Shown here one piece after another: positions 27,201 to 33,947 of a stretch of 43,623 nucleotides of DNA (position 1 is its first letter; each line of letters begins with the position of its first letter). Where the stretch lies: positions 1-43,623 of IMG/VR virus record IMGVR_UViG_3300029448_005133. One strand, 5' to 3'. Source of the DNA: a virus. The translations under genes and the position numbers were made by a program. Under the pieces are notes generated by a model. It saw only the letters and a list, made by a program, of their open reading frames with translations. It ran no database searches and was not told where the DNA came from.

Positions 27201-27898
27201 AAAATGGAAGAGGAGATTTAAAAACAAACATAAGCAAGATAGCCTACTATGGAGTAGCTCAAAACTTAATGTTTACCGCTATGCAACAAGCTCTGTTTGC
27301 ATTCTTATTTGACGCACCAGATGATGAAGAGGAAGAAGAAACTAAAGATGAAAAGGTTCTTAGAACAATAAACAACTCTATAGACACGTTGATTAGAGGT
27401 ACAGGGTATTATGGAGCTATTGTAAGTACAGTTAAAAACGTAATCCTTGAGTTTATAAAGCAAGAGAAAAAAGGATTTAAAGCCGACCACGCATACACAA
27501 TGGTACAAGCATTGAACCTTTCAGCTCCTATTGGTATTAAAGCAAGAACACTTTATCAAGGCGCATATCAGAACTACAAATATAATAAAGAAATTATCGA
27601 TGACCTTGGATATGACATCGACAACCCAGGATATGACATTGTAGCGAGTTTAACCTCCTTCGGTGTTAATGTTCCACTAGATAAGGTAATACAAATGACT
27701 AGAGGTATTAAAGAAGCCTCTGACAAAGACAACGAAGCTTGGCAGAGAATTGCACTTGCATTAGGATGGAGTACTTGGAATTTAGGTATGCCAAATGAAA
27801 AGATTGACAAAGCTAAAAAAATCAACACAGAAAGAAAAAGACGTAAATCAAGTGGTAAAACATTTGGTAAAGGTTTTGGTAAAAAATTCGGAGAATAA
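21236..27898 (+). CDS. Giant internal virion/ejection protein with zincin-like domain (gp16-like)
   Basis: 2220 residues, the largest gene here and the last of the internal-protein trio. Seen in order: an acidic N-terminus; Gly/Ala-rich amphipathic segments (about 165-240); a zincin-like region with IAGGFYDPNTKTIYIN followed by HEVLH at 540-544, and Glu592 in NTEYLTVLSD as a possible third ligand; a segment at about 782-840 (DDFASEVYFNMM, then FDPS and YINAQLGNRMR) that recalls sigma region 2-like helices in other giant phage proteins; a long helical region with a FLNRRSAVLQTISNINYMNW motif near residue 1800; QNTPMQYYRLIAKSI near 1970 and a hydrophobic helix near 2005-2025; and a Lys/Gly-rich end. 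No lytic transglycosylase motif was found. It probably travels in the capsid and crosses the envelope on injection. Confidence 0.82.
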   Translation: MYEMYGEQFTIEELQGIASERNITVEELFSNNPELKEIKTEKPVEQVEEVKIEPQEAGAPVAEVAAPDTDSTQEPGLLESLLARTARGFVSFGKGVENLKNSLLVSGMELVDGKMSKEDRENYKDALDNLYIPGSLAPRTADYQKAEKLLSEHVRSTENESIREAILAGNIGEAAEMTVGGMLESLPSIVAAGTGVGGIITLGASSAGNKFDEELRENPEQTTGRLLANALTTGTAEAFTEIATRGILKSAGLIKTNTGKEAAQQYIDKTMKSLAKKIGISSLGEAGSEALTEAIVMMSDAVILDKEIKTEDVYNRLVDAAVIGGFTGGTIQSIGQIATPKDAMRSVAENILTPAPIKKEIQDYSDLISALEADLSMVDPESQEADVIAQSIRQQEKNIYDKKRYVRKTLEGMSKEQIKSYASNLDQIKKMEGVLKNNPSNMSKELFGKKIEKLSEENKFIFMEPAKKVEMSTEFSAPIAKALGVEQQVFETTEEFKSVLPEAQKDKADIAGGFYDPNTKTIYINKEAATNTLQVNIGAHEVLHPILNSQIGDAAKQGEFVSEIKNLLNKRQREAMEELMEGYKKRGEYNTEYLTVLSDNLVKNKLEYDDTLIEKIVKLVKNTVNKFRPQEVDFEIGFDNAQQVFNFIKEYSDSAKTGKLSESAKKVLDFTKEDAIAKAQFSYEENVEKLEERYFSGEIDSDQYYSQLDKLEQEQEITPVERETKTAPSRDFKATLDAAGSNPEGFDPFDLRISQTVESMVKAKARRFLTQDKRVVDLTNLPGFNIDDFASEVYFNMMKGKKLKEGGFGPGYIQIFDPSVNDSLYGYINAQLGNRMRAVLGEGDIAEETYSVQADEQIGLSDFYDFTEDIDRELYTEEDIDEGLVNPVSLLDEANQTKAVKEANEKINNISLDNLIFKKTPNLVTGTLSEFFDVRESVIQKASQNLNTTELENTAPKIAEISKLLISIMPQGAIVGKKGELAVSEKLIGTGTGLPRKILEAFYTKNKRLVSAQEGIGKKGAGLEPFVLRDDITEKDFLNALGINEDGTHNPEIKPKSPQSQTRRAMLDMFGKLVSNTAIRQHMKDNDFSVVAVNDLAAGKSPNMFSFSFKEEEKILDKEIPFSEFSEEFKDEFKRLYPYVDVDQDTEAKLYQMILQLMEESSTTARMRQLFYNDPILKEKLEEFGIEAKDILDIHNKTGRRRNELTLDGVRITAKHGQEMASRFPKFKGITTARIRGLFAFDQRAYIFKDNKRNKVAEGIHPSAKIVDGTEEEKLNVMMASSEAESLVKKGKKIKFNAKQNIYIDNINNILSEKKIDPKYFYTSQLSSRINDLYKRPKKSSNPEFEFYTEQQKIDYVKKEVDKAKEYNKLKENLIKLELSLLNSYVTEKGVSKQERAERIVYAVRLLSDTSGGLKDLASITYRGSVIGPKTEAVRIEHLISTGFQDVTFLKSVITGKMPNSSYKSGIVDDGISNTMDSKKIRVLMKGGKYKDINYQTGAINSRYQEIALRAKEQGAIMFSIDEGVDVKSKENFLDLSMGNILKSLTSIPVKEQVSQSTAKIMAANRNKKWRLLSPSADDFVGLLYSTLGKGKIGDAQLKFYKKYLIDPFNRANHAMDSARQKISRDFKDLNKEYEVVKKSLNKKSGYKNYTNDQAIRVYLYKKAGASNTSLSINEADENALLAIVRSNPEFEAYANYLMEITELDNSWIEPSPNWVVGSIFDDMNSIIDRLKRAEYLSEWKENVDVIFSDNNRNKLEGHFGEDYRKALDDMLYRMEKGKAIPEKMNKEMNRFQQWLTGSVAVTMFLNRRSAVLQTISNINYMNWSDNNPLAAAKAFANTPQFAKDFALIFNSDYLKQRRGGLKTEVEAAVLANELRKGGVEGMRGAINKILKAGFTLTQLGDSFAISFGGASFYRNRKNSYLKQGLTEQEARDQAFLDFREISEESQQSARPDRLSMQQTNSIGRVFLAFQNTPMQYYRLIAKSIMDIKNGRGDLKTNISKIAYYGVAQNLMFTAMQQALFAFLFDAPDDEEEEETKDEKVLRTINNSIDTLIRGTGYYGAIVSTVKNVILEFIKQEKKGFKADHAYTMVQALNLSAPIGIKARTLYQGAYQNYKYNKEIIDDLGYDIDNPGYDIVASLTSFGVNVPLDKVIQMTRGIKEASDKDNEAWQRIALALGWSTWNLGMPNEKIDKAKKINTERKRRKSSGKTFGKGFGKKFGE

Positions 27899-28059
27899 TG
27901 AGCAAAAAAGACGCATGTTACAATAAAGTCAAAGCACGATATAGAGTGTTCCCTTCAGCATACGCTTCTGGAGCAATAGCTAAATGCCGTAAGGTAGGAG
28001 CATCAAACTGGGGTACTGGAGGTAAAAAGAAGAAGACTACTAAGAGAAAAAGAAAATAA
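27898..28059 (+). CDS. Tiny basic Cys-containing protein, 53 aa
   Basis: ATG at 27898 (overlapping the giant gene's TAA as TAATG), stop 28057-28059, 53 residues. The core DACYNKVKARYRVFPSAYAS, followed by GAIAKCRKVGASNWG, is a pattern I recognise in many small marine-phage and giant-virus proteins of unknown function. The tail is almost pure Lys/Arg/Thr. Two cysteines (residues 7 and 30) are conserved in that pattern. It is likely DNA- or RNA-associated, perhaps packaged. It is shorter than usual ORF cut-offs. Confidence 0.78.
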   Translation: MSKKDACYNKVKARYRVFPSAYASGAIAKCRKVGASNWGTGGKKKKTTKRKRK

Positions 28060-28337
28060 TGGCCGTTAGGAAGACGAAAAAAGGACTGGCCCTTAAAAGA
28101 TGGTTTAAAGAAGAGTGGACAGATGTCCGTACAGGTAAATCATGCGGAAGGAAAAAGGGAGAAAAAAGAGGAACACCTTACTGCCGCCCTAAAAAGAGGG
28201 TTTCAAAGAAGACGCCAAAGACTGCGTCAGAGATGACAGCAGCAGAGAAAAAATCAAGAATTGCACAAAAGAAACGAATTGGACAACCAGCAGGTAAACC
28301 AAGGCGAGTTAAATCATTAAAAAGAAAAAACAAATAA
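28059..28337 (+). CDS. Basic small phage protein (DUF5872-like)
   Basis: 92 residues, starting on the overlapping TAATG junction with the previous gene. GLALKRWFKEEWTDVRTGKS, then CGRKKGEKRGTPYCRPKKRV, then SKKTPKTASEMTAAEKKS form a module I recognise from marine phages and large viruses (DUF5872 type, from memory). It is very rich in Lys and Arg. The MTAAEKK stretch also appears at the end of the 41-residue protein at 3227. No function is established; nucleic-acid binding is plausible. Confidence 0.78.
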   Translation: MAVRKTKKGLALKRWFKEEWTDVRTGKSCGRKKGEKRGTPYCRPKKRVSKKTPKTASEMTAAEKKSRIAQKKRIGQPAGKPRRVKSLKRKNK

Positions 28338-28340
28338 ACC

Positions 28341-28622
28341 ATGTCAAAGATAAGTGAAACAACAGAAGTAACTTTAGATTTAAAAACCATTATTATGGTT
28401 GTAGGGGGAGTAGTGTCTTTAGTTGCAATGTATTTTGCCTTACAAAAAGAAATCGAGGTGGCTAAAGACTTGCCAGAGCCTACAATTACGAGGGCTGAAT
28501 ACGATTTAAAAGACCAACTTATTCGTGAGACTATCATGAATACTAAGCAAAAAGTGGATGAAAATAGCGCAAAGCTAGATCGCATAGAAAGTAAATTATT
28601 TGAAATAATCGAAAGACAATGA
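28341..28622 (+). CDS. Single-TM protein with C-terminal coiled coil (lysis candidate)
   Basis: 93 residues. A hydrophobic segment TIIMVVGGVVSLVAMYFAL (about 17-35) is followed by a charged helix with heptad spacing (TKQKVDENSAKLDRIESKLF). The N-in, TM, periplasmic coiled-coil layout fits an i-spanin or a holin-like lysis protein. It lies just upstream of a secreted small protein and an M15 peptidase and overlaps the next gene by 4 bases (ATGA). The lysis role is inferred from neighbours. Confidence 0.68.
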   Translation: MSKISETTEVTLDLKTIIMVVGGVVSLVAMYFALQKEIEVAKDLPEPTITRAEYDLKDQLIRETIMNTKQKVDENSAKLDRIESKLFEIIERQ

Positions 28623-28933
28623 GAAATATATTCACAACACTCTTGATGATAGTTTTTTTTGGGGCAATGGCTCAAAACATAACTGTCGTGCAAATAAACG
28701 CGAAATGGAACAAGGTTAATGATTTTAAAATAACAGACTTGCCGTCAAGTGTCAAGTACAAGTTTGCTTATTTAGAGGACCAGAACAATGAAGTGAAATC
28801 ACAAATCCAAGCAGTACCTGTTATTATTGTTTATAAAGGTAGCGAACCTGTAAAACAATGGAATGCAAACCTAAGTTTCAAACTGGAAGTAAAAGAAGAA
28901 GATATTATAGCAGCAGTAAGAGCGGTACAATAA
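28619..28933 (+). CDS. Secreted thioredoxin-fold-like protein lacking the CxxC
   Basis: 104 residues. A clear signal peptide (MRNIFTTLLMIVFFGAMA, cleavage near residue 18) suggests export across the inner membrane. The mature part resembles thioredoxin: a beta strand ITVVQINAKWNKVNDF where the active-site WCxxC would be, then QAVPVIIVYKG with the cis-Pro-type VP before the last strand, and KLEVKEEDIIAAVRA as the final helix. Both active-site cysteines are absent, so a redox function is unlikely. A structural or binding role in the periplasm, perhaps in lysis, is inferred from position. Confidence 0.65.
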   Translation: MRNIFTTLLMIVFFGAMAQNITVVQINAKWNKVNDFKITDLPSSVKYKFAYLEDQNNEVKSQIQAVPVIIVYKGSEPVKQWNANLSFKLEVKEEDIIAAVRAVQ

Positions 28934-28936
28934 TAA

Positions 28937-29299
28937 ATGAGTTTTAAATATTTTAAGTATTCAGAGTTTGATTCCCCAGATGAGCCTGGAAGCGGAGAGA
29001 AACACATGTGTGAAACTCTTATTCAGATGCTTGATGAGGTGAGGAAAGAATACGGAAAGCCTATGAGAATAAATTCTGGCTATCGTTCTAAGTCTCAGAA
29101 CCTTATGGCTGGTGGTAAAAAAGACTCGAGTCATCTGCGTGGTTACGCGGCAGATATATCTGTAAAAAGTAGCGTGGACCGTTTTCACTTGATTTGGTTG
29201 TTTATGAAATACAACTTTCGAAGAGTAGGGGTAGCGAAAACATTTATACATGTAGATGTAGACCCAGATAAGCCGCAAGAAGTAATGTGGTTATATTAA
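28937..29299 (+). CDS. Endolysin: peptidase M15A (D-Ala-D-Ala/L-Ala-D-Glu type)
   Basis: 120 residues. Zinc-site motifs of the M15 family are visible: SSHLRGYAADI with His66 and Asp73 (the SxHxxGxAxD motif), and HVD with His105. RINSGYRS (about 44-51) is the usual preceding strand. Such proteins cut peptide cross-links in peptidoglycan and serve as phage endolysins. There is no signal peptide, so release depends on a holin. It is the last gene on this strand and ends at a bidirectional terminator. Bacterial carboxypeptidases of this family are usually longer; phage versions are this short. Confidence 0.88.
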   Translation: MSFKYFKYSEFDSPDEPGSGEKHMCETLIQMLDEVRKEYGKPMRINSGYRSKSQNLMAGGKKDSSHLRGYAADISVKSSVDRFHLIWLFMKYNFRRVGVAKTFIHVDVDPDKPQEVMWLY

Positions 29300-29338
29300 A
29301 AAAAAAGGGAGCCGATTAAAGCTCCCCTTTCTGTTTTT
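29298..29338. terminator. Bidirectional intrinsic terminator between convergent genes
   Basis: GGGAGC (29307-29312) pairs with GCTCCC (29321-29326) over an 8-base loop. A-rich sequence on the left gives a T-run for the minus-strand transcript, and TTTCTGTTTTT on the right serves the plus-strand transcript. It stops both the endolysin end and the receptor gene end. Confidence 0.9.
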
Positions 29339-31847
29339 AGAATCGATACTTCAAAGAAGCATTCCAAGTACGTCCGAATCCGAACCATACTGAGTTCCTA
29401 ACATCGACACCATTCCAAGTGCTAGAGCCTTGTGTAGCGTGAATATTAGAGTTAGACTCTGCAATGTAAGTAGTATCAAATACATTGTTCATATTAGCAC
29501 GTAAGCTAAAGCTTGGGCTAAAATAAACAGTAGCACCCAAATCAAACAATCCATAAGAAGGGAGTTTTAATGCACCCTTGTTGTCTGGATTTGTAAAATC
29601 TGAATCTGTAATAGAATAATCAGCATACAGACCATCTACAAAGCGGTAGTTTAAATCTACCTTAGCAAAGTCACCAATTCTGTGGTCGGCTTGAAGACTC
29701 ATAGTAAACTGAGCAGCATCCCCTACCTTAGCACCTTTAGTATAAAGAGTACCATTACCGATAAGGTTTTGATTTTCATCAAATAACTCTGCCTCAAAGT
29801 TTTTAGTGTACCTCCAATCCCCAATAGATAACATCCCTTTGAAAGACGTCTTAGGAGAATAAAAATACCTACCTTCAAACTCAATACCGTTGTGTACAAC
29901 GTCAATGTCATTGAACTGAGCGAAGCCGTCAACACCTTGTTGGTTTGTTAAAGAACGAGAAATAAATCGGTTACCCCATACTGTAGAGTAAGCATTAATA
30001 TCTGCCTTAAACTTTCCGTTGTTGAATCCATAACCAACCTCTAACGAATTTACTTTTTCGTTTTGTAAGTTAGGATTGATTGCGTTTGCGTAGTTAGGGA
30101 AAACTGCATCAAACAATGGCTGACGTGAAATAAGTCCTCCATTAACAAAAACATTACTTACATCACTCAAGTTGTAGTTAAAACCACCTTTTAAGTAACC
30201 ACCAGCAATGTTCTTCTTGTCAGAGATAGGATTGGCTGGTTGGTCAAAATAATCCTCACGCTGATAGCTTTGAGTTGATGTACCGACTTGTAACACCGCA
30301 GTGAACTTCTCGTCAGTATACTCAGCCATACCGTTTAATCCTCTCCAACCTACGTTTCCGATGTTGTAGTAGTCAATCTTTGGACCTCTAATCCCTGTGT
30401 TTTTGAATGGACTAGCCTCAACAGTAGTGTTAATAATCTGTCCTGCGCTGTTTCTGTTTCCTCCAGAATAATACCCATCAAGTCCTAAAAGGTCATTTAA
30501 GACTCGGTAGTGATACCCTTTATAATTCCGTAAGTCAACTCCAATAGAATACTTCATTTTGCCAGAAGTAATATCTAAAGAGGAAATAGCACCAACCCAG
30601 TCATGTGAGTTCATTGATGCACGACGCACAAGAACAGCTCGATTTACATTACCGCCTGGATTTGTGTTACCACCGATTTTTTGTCCAGCAAAGCCACTAA
30701 TAGGACCATCATATCCCTCAGTTGTAATTCTGTTAACTCCAACAATGTGGTCAAAGTTAATGAATCCATTTGAATCCCTTGCTGCAACGCCTTTACCCTG
30801 TGCAAGTTGCTCGGTTAAGTCTTGTCTGAAAGGGTAAACGTTGATGTTGTCGTTTCGGAAGTAATTACCTCTAGGTCCTGTTCCACCACCACGACCAGCG
30901 GAACCGTAAAGAGATGTGTTCAACTGAACATTGTCAGAAATGTCCCAATCCCAGTTAAACGTAGCAAGTGGTTTGTTGTAGAAGTTACGTCTGATATTGT
31001 ACTCCTCTCCATTCAAGTAACCACCATTGGTGTTCCATCTTCTGTCGATACCCTCTGAACCAAAATTCTGATAGTCTCGAATAGACACCCAAGCTGAACG
31101 TTGGTGGTGCCATTGACCCGCACCAAGTACAGATAGGTTGAATGCGTGAGCGGAGTCATCGGGGTCGTAACCAAGAGCAAAAAAGTAGGTTAATCCTTCT
31201 CCACCTGTAAAATTAACGTAACCATCTCCTTGCCACTTAGATAAAAGGACAGATGCTGCAAACCCCTTGTCGCTCTTCCCTGTGTTGTAGACAGCCGCAG
31301 TCTTTCTATAACCATCATTACCTACCATTTGAGTGATAGAACCACCCTCATTAAGTTGAGCGGTTTTAGTAAAGATAGAGACTGTACCACCGACAGACGG
31401 AACTGCAAGTCTTGACGCTCCAAGACCTCTCTGGATTTGAATACCAGAAGCAACATCTGTTAATCCTTGCCAATTTGACCAATACACCCATCCGTTTTCC
31501 ATATCATTGACAGGTTGCCCATTGATAAGGAATGATGTGTTACGTTGGTCAAATCCACGTAAAGAGATACGAGAATCTCCATAACCACCCCCTTGTTTAG
31601 TAGCGTAAACGCCAGGAGTGTTGTTCATGATTTCTGGAAACTCTTGGTTTCCAACTTTCAATGATATGTCACTAGCAGAAATAGATGACACCGCAACAGG
31701 TGTAACACGCTCTCTAGCAACATCAATAACTCGAGATGTGACAACCACCTCGTCTAATTGCTGAGTCAAGATAGAATCTTGCTCTGCTTCTTGGGCATGT
31801 AGCCCGATTGTTAGTACCGCTAACAAAAAAGTAAATAGTTTTCTCAT
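29337..31847 (-). CDS. TonB-dependent outer-membrane receptor (phage-encoded)
   Basis: 836 residues, a complete receptor. Signal peptide MRKLFTFLLAVLTIGLHA (cleavage near 18); TonB box LDEVVVTS at 31-38; plug domain with NTPGVYAT, SLRGFDQRNTSFLINGQPVN and GLGASRLAVPSVGGTVSIFT (to about residue 160); then a barrel-like series of alternating strands with many Gly/aromatic residues; C-terminus ASLKYRF ending in Phe, the outer-membrane assembly signal. It lacks the N-terminal carboxypeptidase-regulatory-like domain common in Bacteroidota receptors, and no SusD-like partner is adjacent. The substrate is unknown. In bacteria these import iron-chelates, B12 or glycans using TonB-ExbBD, none of which is encoded here. 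It sits downstream of thioredoxin with its own promoter-like box. Host-derived cargo (a moron) is inferred. Confidence 0.95.
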   Translation of the reverse strand: MRKLFTFLLAVLTIGLHAQEAEQDSILTQQLDEVVVTSRVIDVARERVTPVAVSSISASDISLKVGNQEFPEIMNNTPGVYATKQGGGYGDSRISLRGFDQRNTSFLINGQPVNDMENGWVYWSNWQGLTDVASGIQIQRGLGASRLAVPSVGGTVSIFTKTAQLNEGGSITQMVGNDGYRKTAAVYNTGKSDKGFAASVLLSKWQGDGYVNFTGGEGLTYFFALGYDPDDSAHAFNLSVLGAGQWHHQRSAWVSIRDYQNFGSEGIDRRWNTNGGYLNGEEYNIRRNFYNKPLATFNWDWDISDNVQLNTSLYGSAGRGGGTGPRGNYFRNDNINVYPFRQDLTEQLAQGKGVAARDSNGFINFDHIVGVNRITTEGYDGPISGFAGQKIGGNTNPGGNVNRAVLVRRASMNSHDWVGAISSLDITSGKMKYSIGVDLRNYKGYHYRVLNDLLGLDGYYSGGNRNSAGQIINTTVEASPFKNTGIRGPKIDYYNIGNVGWRGLNGMAEYTDEKFTAVLQVGTSTQSYQREDYFDQPANPISDKKNIAGGYLKGGFNYNLSDVSNVFVNGGLISRQPLFDAVFPNYANAINPNLQNEKVNSLEVGYGFNNGKFKADINAYSTVWGNRFISRSLTNQQGVDGFAQFNDIDVVHNGIEFEGRYFYSPKTSFKGMLSIGDWRYTKNFEAELFDENQNLIGNGTLYTKGAKVGDAAQFTMSLQADHRIGDFAKVDLNYRFVDGLYADYSITDSDFTNPDNKGALKLPSYGLFDLGATVYFSPSFSLRANMNNVFDTTYIAESNSNIHATQGSSTWNGVDVRNSVWFGFGRTWNASLKYRF

Positions 31848-31873
31848 GAGAAATTATAAAGGTTAATAATATA

Positions 31874-31881
31874 CAAAAATA
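31874..31881 (-). promoter_or_regulatory. Candidate Bacteroidota-type -7 box for the receptor gene
   Basis: On the minus strand this is TATTTTTG, matching the TAnnTTTG consensus, 26 bases before the receptor ATG in the only sizeable gap of the minus-strand operon. No good TTG -33 element was found at 17-23 bases upstream, so the call is tentative. Confidence 0.4.
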
Positions 31882-31910
31882 ATAAATGTTAAGGAAGTAT
31901 TAAAATTATA

Positions 31911-32174
31911 CTACAAATATTTGTCAATAATTTTAGTGTAGCGTTCTTTAGCTCCAACGCCACGTATTCTTCCGATCTCCTCTCCGTCCTTTACAAAAAC
32001 AACGGTGGGTACTGTTTTTACTGAATACGTCATCGCCTCGTCGTATTCCTTCTCGACATCTAACTCCTGTAGAGACACTGCATCGGGATAATCCGACACA
32101 GTATCTTCTAGTACAGGTTGTAAATTCTGACAAGGTTTACAATTAGGTAGATAAAACTTTTTTAGTTCAATCAT
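31911..32174 (-). CDS. Thioredoxin/glutaredoxin-like protein
   Basis: 87 residues, cytosolic. Active site CKPC at Cys12-Cys15 after the first strand (FYLPNCKPC), cis-Pro56 in KTVPTVVF, and a final GxxxKERYTKII helix, giving the whole short thioredoxin fold. It begins 9 bases after the ribonucleotide reductase large subunit, so it probably re-reduces the C-terminal cysteine pair of that enzyme. This is the common phage arrangement, as with the T4 glutaredoxin. Short size and the CKPC motif fall between thioredoxin and glutaredoxin. Confidence 0.9.
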   Translation of the reverse strand: MIELKKFYLPNCKPCQNLQPVLEDTVSDYPDAVSLQELDVEKEYDEAMTYSVKTVPTVVFVKDGEEIGRIRGVGAKERYTKIIDKYL

Positions 32175-32183
32175 AAATAATTT

Positions 32184-33947
32184 TTAACCATCACAAGAGA
32201 CACAATCTGGGTCCATTGCTTTTGCTGCAATATCTCCTCTAAGGACAGACTCTGTTCTCATGTAATATAAAGTTTTGATTCCCTTCTTCCAAGCATCTAA
32301 ATGCACTTGGTTTATCCACTTAGGAGAAGCCTCTGAGGGGAAGGCTAAGTTAAGAGACACCGACTGGTCTATATACTGTTGACGTATACCCGCTTGATTC
32401 ACAAGCTCTAGTTGGTTAATCTCTTTGAAAGTCTTGAATACATCCTTAACTTTATCGCAAGGAGCATCGCCTATATCATCTGCTCTGTTAAGAAACCCAT
32501 CAACAAAACACCATTTATCAAGTTCATCGATACCTTGAATAGACCCCTTGTCAGCGAGTATAGCCGACCAAGTATCTTCATTGTTAATACCAATAGCATC
32601 AAGTACTTTTTCAAGCTCTGCGTTCTTTCTAATAAACGTGCCCTTTGCAGATTGCTCTGTAAAAAGGTTAGCGGCCCAAGGCTCAATACCAGGGGAAACG
32701 TTACCAGAAAGCTTTGAGTTTGAGACAGTTGGGGCTATTGCTCTGAGGTGTGTATGTCGTAAACCCGTATCTCTGCACCAGAGGGGTTCTCCATATACGT
32801 CTGCAAGGTCTCTCGAAGCTCTCTCGGACTCAATCTTGATTTGACTAAAAATTCTGCGTGTTTGGAATTGAGCTCGTAATCCTTCAAATGGAATACCATT
32901 CTGTTGAAGGTACGTATGCCATCCGAGCACTCCAAGGCCCAAAGCACGTCCTTTTTCCGCGGAACGAACACTATTTTCAAATCCGCGTAGTCCCTTTGCC
33001 TTTTGGATAAATTCTTCCAAAACGCCATCCAAAAACCAAATGGAGTGGTAAATAAGGTCAGTATTTTTCCATTCATGATATTTTGCTAAATTTACAGACG
33101 AAAGACAGCATACAAAACTATGGGACTCATCGGTATGCAGAGTAATCTCTGAACATATATTAGTCATGTGAACTTTAAGTCCATTTGCCTTGTAAGCTGT
33201 AGGATTCGCTTTGTTTGTATTCCCTTTAAATAATATGTAAGGCTCTCCAGTAGCCTTACGTTTTTGGAGTAGTTTACTCCATCTCTGTCTTGCTGTCTCA
33301 TCTCCTTCAACGAGTCTTCGCATAAACTTATCACCGACGACAGCGCACTGATGAAGATTGAGAGATTGTCTGTTGACATCACCTTTTGGCTCCCTAATTT
33401 CCAACCAATGCTCGAAGTCATCGTGTTCAATGTTGAGATTGACAGATGCAGCTCCTCGTCTGACTGCTCCTTGATTAGTCGCGAGAATTGTTGAGTCGTA
33501 GATTTTGCAAAACGGCACCACGCCATCAGATGTTCCATTTCCTGTAATTTTAGAGCCAGCGGGGCGAATCATATTGATACCAATTCCAACTCCCCCACCG
33601 TGTTTAGCTAGTAGCATCATCTCTAAATTCTTAGAGCCAATCTCATGTACACTATCCCCAACATCGATACCAAAACAACTGATTGGTAACCCTTTGTCTG
33701 TACCTGTGTTCGATAATACTGGAGAGGCTAAGTTAAGCCAGCCGTTCCAAATGTACTCAAAGAACGTATCTGCTAACTCTGGCTTGTAAAGTCTTTTTGA
33801 TACCGTAGAAGCAACCCTCATATAAGCATCTTTTGGAGACTCCCAAGGCTGAAGATAACCACCAATGATAGTCTTCTTGTAAACCTCTGTGTCTCCCCAT
33901 TGTGGGTAATCAACTCCGACTACCCATTTGTCGTTCCATTCTGTCAT
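32184..33947 (-). CDS. nrdA: Class I ribonucleotide reductase, large (alpha) subunit
   Basis: 587 residues, shorter than E. coli NrdA (about 760). It makes dNDPs from NDPs in complex with NrdB. Key residues are visible: Cys91 in PISCFG (first active-site cysteine), Asn263-Cys265-Glu267 in NICSEIT (radical cysteine and acid/base pair), Cys280/Cys281 in CCLSS (disulfide partner), Tyr561-Tyr562 in LYYMRT (radical transfer), and C-terminal Cys582 and Cys585 in DCVSC for thioredoxin. The N-terminal ATP-cone that senses dATP is absent, so overall-activity shut-off should be missing. Its ATG overlaps, as ATGA, the stop of the frameshifted thyX extension. Confidence 0.96.
   Translation of the reverse strand: MTEWNDKWVVGVDYPQWGDTEVYKKTIIGGYLQPWESPKDAYMRVASTVSKRLYKPELADTFFEYIWNGWLNLASPVLSNTGTDKGLPISCFGIDVGDSVHEIGSKNLEMMLLAKHGGGVGIGINMIRPAGSKITGNGTSDGVVPFCKIYDSTILATNQGAVRRGAASVNLNIEHDDFEHWLEIREPKGDVNRQSLNLHQCAVVGDKFMRRLVEGDETARQRWSKLLQKRKATGEPYILFKGNTNKANPTAYKANGLKVHMTNICSEITLHTDESHSFVCCLSSVNLAKYHEWKNTDLIYHSIWFLDGVLEEFIQKAKGLRGFENSVRSAEKGRALGLGVLGWHTYLQQNGIPFEGLRAQFQTRRIFSQIKIESERASRDLADVYGEPLWCRDTGLRHTHLRAIAPTVSNSKLSGNVSPGIEPWAANLFTEQSAKGTFIRKNAELEKVLDAIGINNEDTWSAILADKGSIQGIDELDKWCFVDGFLNRADDIGDAPCDKVKDVFKTFKEINQLELVNQAGIRQQYIDQSVSLNLAFPSEASPKWINQVHLDAWKKGIKTLYYMRTESVLRGDIAAKAMDPDCVSCDG

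Noticed and set aside
30559-31058. Plus-strand open frames inside the receptor gene
   Set aside because: Shadow frames of a strongly supported minus-strand gene.
29337-31847. Idea that the receptor marks a prophage-host chromosome boundary
   Set aside because: Phage-type genes continue on both sides (endolysin and structural genes left; reductase, replication and recombination genes right), and no integrase or attachment repeat was seen.
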